A stretch of DNA of 6,463 nucleotides from the NCBI GenBank assembly GCA_028867235.1, contig JAGWGS010000079.1, positions 1-6,463 on the forward strand. The letters are read 5' to 3'. Position numbers and translations under genes: made by a program. The notes under the pieces were generated by a model that saw only the letters and a list, made by a program, of their open reading frames with translations, did no database searches and was not told the origin of the DNA. Source of the DNA: Nitrososphaerota archaeon (GTDB lineage: Archaea > Thermoproteota > Nitrososphaeria > Nitrososphaerales > Nitrosopumilaceae). Positions 5,278 through 6,463 of the stretch are shown in pieces (position 1 is the stretch's first letter; each line of letters starts with the position of its first letter).

Positions 5278-5348
5278 TATTTGATGTCTTGTCATAACTA
5301 GTATCGGTAAAAACTTATCTTGTTTGTAAAAACTCCAAAATTTGATAA
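5278..5348 (+). promoter_or_regulatory. Intergenic region with candidate hydrolase promoter
   Basis: The gap holds AAAAACTTA (about 5309-5317), a TATA-like box about 35 bp before the ATG at 5349. Just before it is ACTAGTATCGG (5298-5308), which matches the ACTGGTATCAT motif at 8 of 11 positions but lies upstream of the box, not over the start. There is no strong T-tract after the upstream gene, so read-through from the phasin-like gene is possible. Confidence 0.35.
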
Positions 5349-6149
5349 ATGAAGGAAAAATTTGTAGAGGTCAACAGATTTAACATACGATACCTTGAGG
5401 ACGGAAATTCTGATCGCACCATTTTACTGCTCCATGGTCTTGGTGGATATGCGGAAAGATGGAACAACCTGTTCCCATTTTTGAGCAAGAGATATCGCAT
5501 CATAGCCCCAGATCTTATAGGATACGGACAGAGCGACAAGCCATCAGTAGATTACACCCCAGAATTTTTCACAAAATTTGTATTTAATTTTATGAATAAA
5601 GTTGGAATAAAAAAGACATTTCTCATTGGCACCTCACTTGGAGGACAGATAGTAGTAGAGTGTGCAGCAGCACAAAATGATACCATCGAGAAAATCATCC
5701 TGATATCACCTGCAGGAATCATGCGAAAATCAACTCCCACACTTGATGCATACACCATGGCAGCATTATACCCAAACAAGGATTCAGTCAAAAATGCATA
5801 TCAAATGATGGTAGGTCCAGGAAAGCAGGTCTCAGAGACCTCGATTGACAGATTTGTAAACAACATGTCAAGGCCAAATGCAAAGATGGTCTTCTTGTCG
5901 ACATTACTTGGATTAAAAAATGCCCCAGACATTCACGACAAACTTGCAAGCATTACGGTACCAACACTAGTGATATGGGGCAAAGATGACAAGCTCATAC
6001 CGTTTGAGTATGCACATCAATTCGTGTCAGCAATTCCAAACTGCGAGTTTGTTCCAATGGATGGATGCGGACACTCACCATATGTCGAGGACCCAGAAGA
6101 GCTTGCAAAGATAATGACCAAGTTTCTATCATCAAGGCATCAAATATGA
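5349..6149 (+). CDS. Alpha/beta hydrolase, candidate PHA or ester hydrolase
   Basis: 266 residues, the usual size for a cytoplasmic alpha/beta-fold hydrolase. The oxyanion-hole motif is HGLGG (29-33), then APDLIGYGQSDKP (53-65), the nucleophile elbow GTSLGG with Ser96, WGKDDKLIP with the likely acid Asp214, and CGHSPYVEDPE with His242. The Ser-Asp-His triad is complete and there is a lid region between about 120 and 190. The fold class (MhpC/lipase/haloperoxidase-like) is certain; the substrate is not. Bacterial intracellular PHA oligomer and polymer hydrolases, and many C-C bond and ester hydrolases, share this pattern. Because it follows the phasin-like gene on the same strand 71 bp away and closes the PHA island, I infer a possible role in polymer mobilisation. 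It uses Ser, not Cys, so it is not a second synthase. No signal peptide. Confidence 0.92.
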   Translation: MKEKFVEVNRFNIRYLEDGNSDRTILLLHGLGGYAERWNNLFPFLSKRYRIIAPDLIGYGQSDKPSVDYTPEFFTKFVFNFMNKVGIKKTFLIGTSLGGQIVVECAAAQNDTIEKIILISPAGIMRKSTPTLDAYTMAALYPNKDSVKNAYQMMVGPGKQVSETSIDRFVNNMSRPNAKMVFLSTLLGLKNAPDIHDKLASITVPTLVIWGKDDKLIPFEYAHQFVSAIPNCEFVPMDGCGHSPYVEDPEELAKIMTKFLSSRHQI

Positions 6150-6163
6150 GAATCACAGTCAAT

Positions 6164-6172
6164 GTAAATAAG
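6164..6172 (+). promoter_or_regulatory. Candidate TATA box for the CBS-domain gene
   Basis: GTAAATAAG, centred near 6168, predicts a start near 6194. This gives a nearly leaderless GTG at 6196 or a leader of about 16 nt before the ATG at 6211. GATACCA at 6188-6194 is the core of the motif seen at the other promoters, on the opposite strand. Confidence 0.4.
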
Positions 6173-6210
6173 GAACAAAAAGAAAACGATACCATGTGGA
6201 GAAATACATC

Positions 6211-6463
6211 ATGTCTTTAAAGGACAAGCCACTTGAGGAGCTTTTACCAGAATCAATATCCTCAACACCTGTAGTAAGCATCAATTCAGATGACACACTT
6301 GCAGATGCAGCTCTTTTATTGCCTCATCATCTTGAAACCTTTACTGATTCACTTGTTGTAACAAAAAATGACATTCCCGTAGGAATTGTAGGAGGAATAG
6401 AACTACTTGATGCAACAATAAAAAATCAAATCAATGGATATCTTTACAAAATCAAGATATCAG
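6211..6463 (+). CDS. Probable CBS-domain protein, N-terminal part (runs off the window)
   Basis: The frame is open to the last base and gives 84 residues. It begins MSLKDKPLEELLPESISSTP, then VVSINSDDTLADAALLL, DSLVVTKNDIPVGIVGGIEL, and LLDATIKNQINGYLYKIKIS. The order strand (VVSINSDDTLADA), helix (LLLPHHLE), strand (SLVVTKND-PVGIVGGIELLDA) is that of a CBS motif: a promoter-proximal D/T-L-x-x-A-A element and a later G(I)VGGI-E turn. CBS pairs usually bind adenosine nucleotides and regulate partners, and stand-alone CBS proteins are common in Nitrososphaerota. The ATG at 6211 has GGAG 9 nt upstream. An in-frame GTG at 6196 (VEKYIMSL) is an alternative. A link to the PHA genes is not shown beyond adjacency. 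Confidence 0.7.
   Translation, partial: MSLKDKPLEELLPESISSTPVVSINSDDTLADAALLLPHHLETFTDSLVVTKNDIPVGIVGGIELLDATIKNQINGYLYKIKIS

Noticed and set aside
5677..5687. ATGATACCATC, a 9-of-11 match to the reverse of the promoter motif
   Set aside because: It lies within the hydrolase coding sequence, far from any start, and is taken as chance. It is noted because it weakens the statistical case for the short core alone.
5349..6149. Hydrolase as a second PHA synthase
   Set aside because: The nucleophile is Ser in GTSLGG, not Cys in the G-x-C-x-G-G synthase box, and the length is short for PhaC.
1..6463. tRNA, rRNA, CRISPR or insertion sequence
   Set aside because: No cloverleaf-like segment, no spaced direct repeats, no transposase motif and no terminal inverted repeats were seen. 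Intergenic gaps are all about 120 bp or less.

Overview
The window looks like AT-rich archaeal chromosome, most likely from an ammonia-oxidising Nitrososphaerota (Thaumarchaeota; Nitrosopumilus/Nitrosarchaeum/Nitrosotenuis-like). The reasons are TATA-box promoters placed about 26-31 bp before start codons (leaderless or nearly leaderless mRNAs), a strong Shine-Dalgarno only in front of an operon-internal gene, frequent ATA/AGA/AGG codons, T-tract termination, and a class III PhaE-PhaC polyhydroxyalkanoate (PHA) synthase with a short archaeal-type PhaE. The lineage is inferred from these traits and was not searched.

Layout. 1-760 (+): the 3' end of a Cys-containing protein, a small membrane-anchored or secreted protein with three close Cys pairs, and a tiny ORF that looks like a duplicated gene start. 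761-826: convergent 3' region with a near-perfect palindrome. 827-2215 (-): an intact aldehyde dehydrogenase of the succinate-semialdehyde (Sad/YneI-like) type. 2216-2269: a compact divergent promoter with one symmetric TATA element. 2270-3099 (+): an operon of an AbrB-domain protein carrying two phasin-like repeats (PhaR-like), then a phasin-like protein. 3121-4747 (-): phaE-phaC, overlapping by 11 bp. 4748-4848: a second divergent promoter region. 4849-5277 (+): a third all-helical, phasin-like protein. 5349-6149 (+): an alpha/beta hydrolase with a complete Ser-Asp-His triad. 6211-end (+): the N-terminal part of a probable CBS-domain protein. There are no rRNA, tRNA, CRISPR or IS elements.

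How the genes work together. 2270-5277, and probably the flanking enzymes, form a PHA (carbon/energy storage granule) island: synthase (PhaC+PhaE), granule-coat candidates (three phasin-like proteins), a candidate granule-sensing regulator (phasin repeats fused to an AbrB DNA-binding domain), and a candidate mobilising hydrolase. An identical 11-mer, ACTGGTATCAT, directly abuts the start codons of the aldehyde dehydrogenase and the third phasin-like gene. A one-base-insertion variant lies at the same place before the PhaR-like gene. This suggests a shared operator, plausibly read by the AbrB-domain protein. No ketothiolase, acetoacetyl-CoA reductase or PhaJ lies in the window, so monomer supply is open. 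The 3-hydroxypropionate/4-hydroxybutyrate cycle of these archaea makes 3HP-CoA and 4HB-CoA, so non-3HB monomers are possible.
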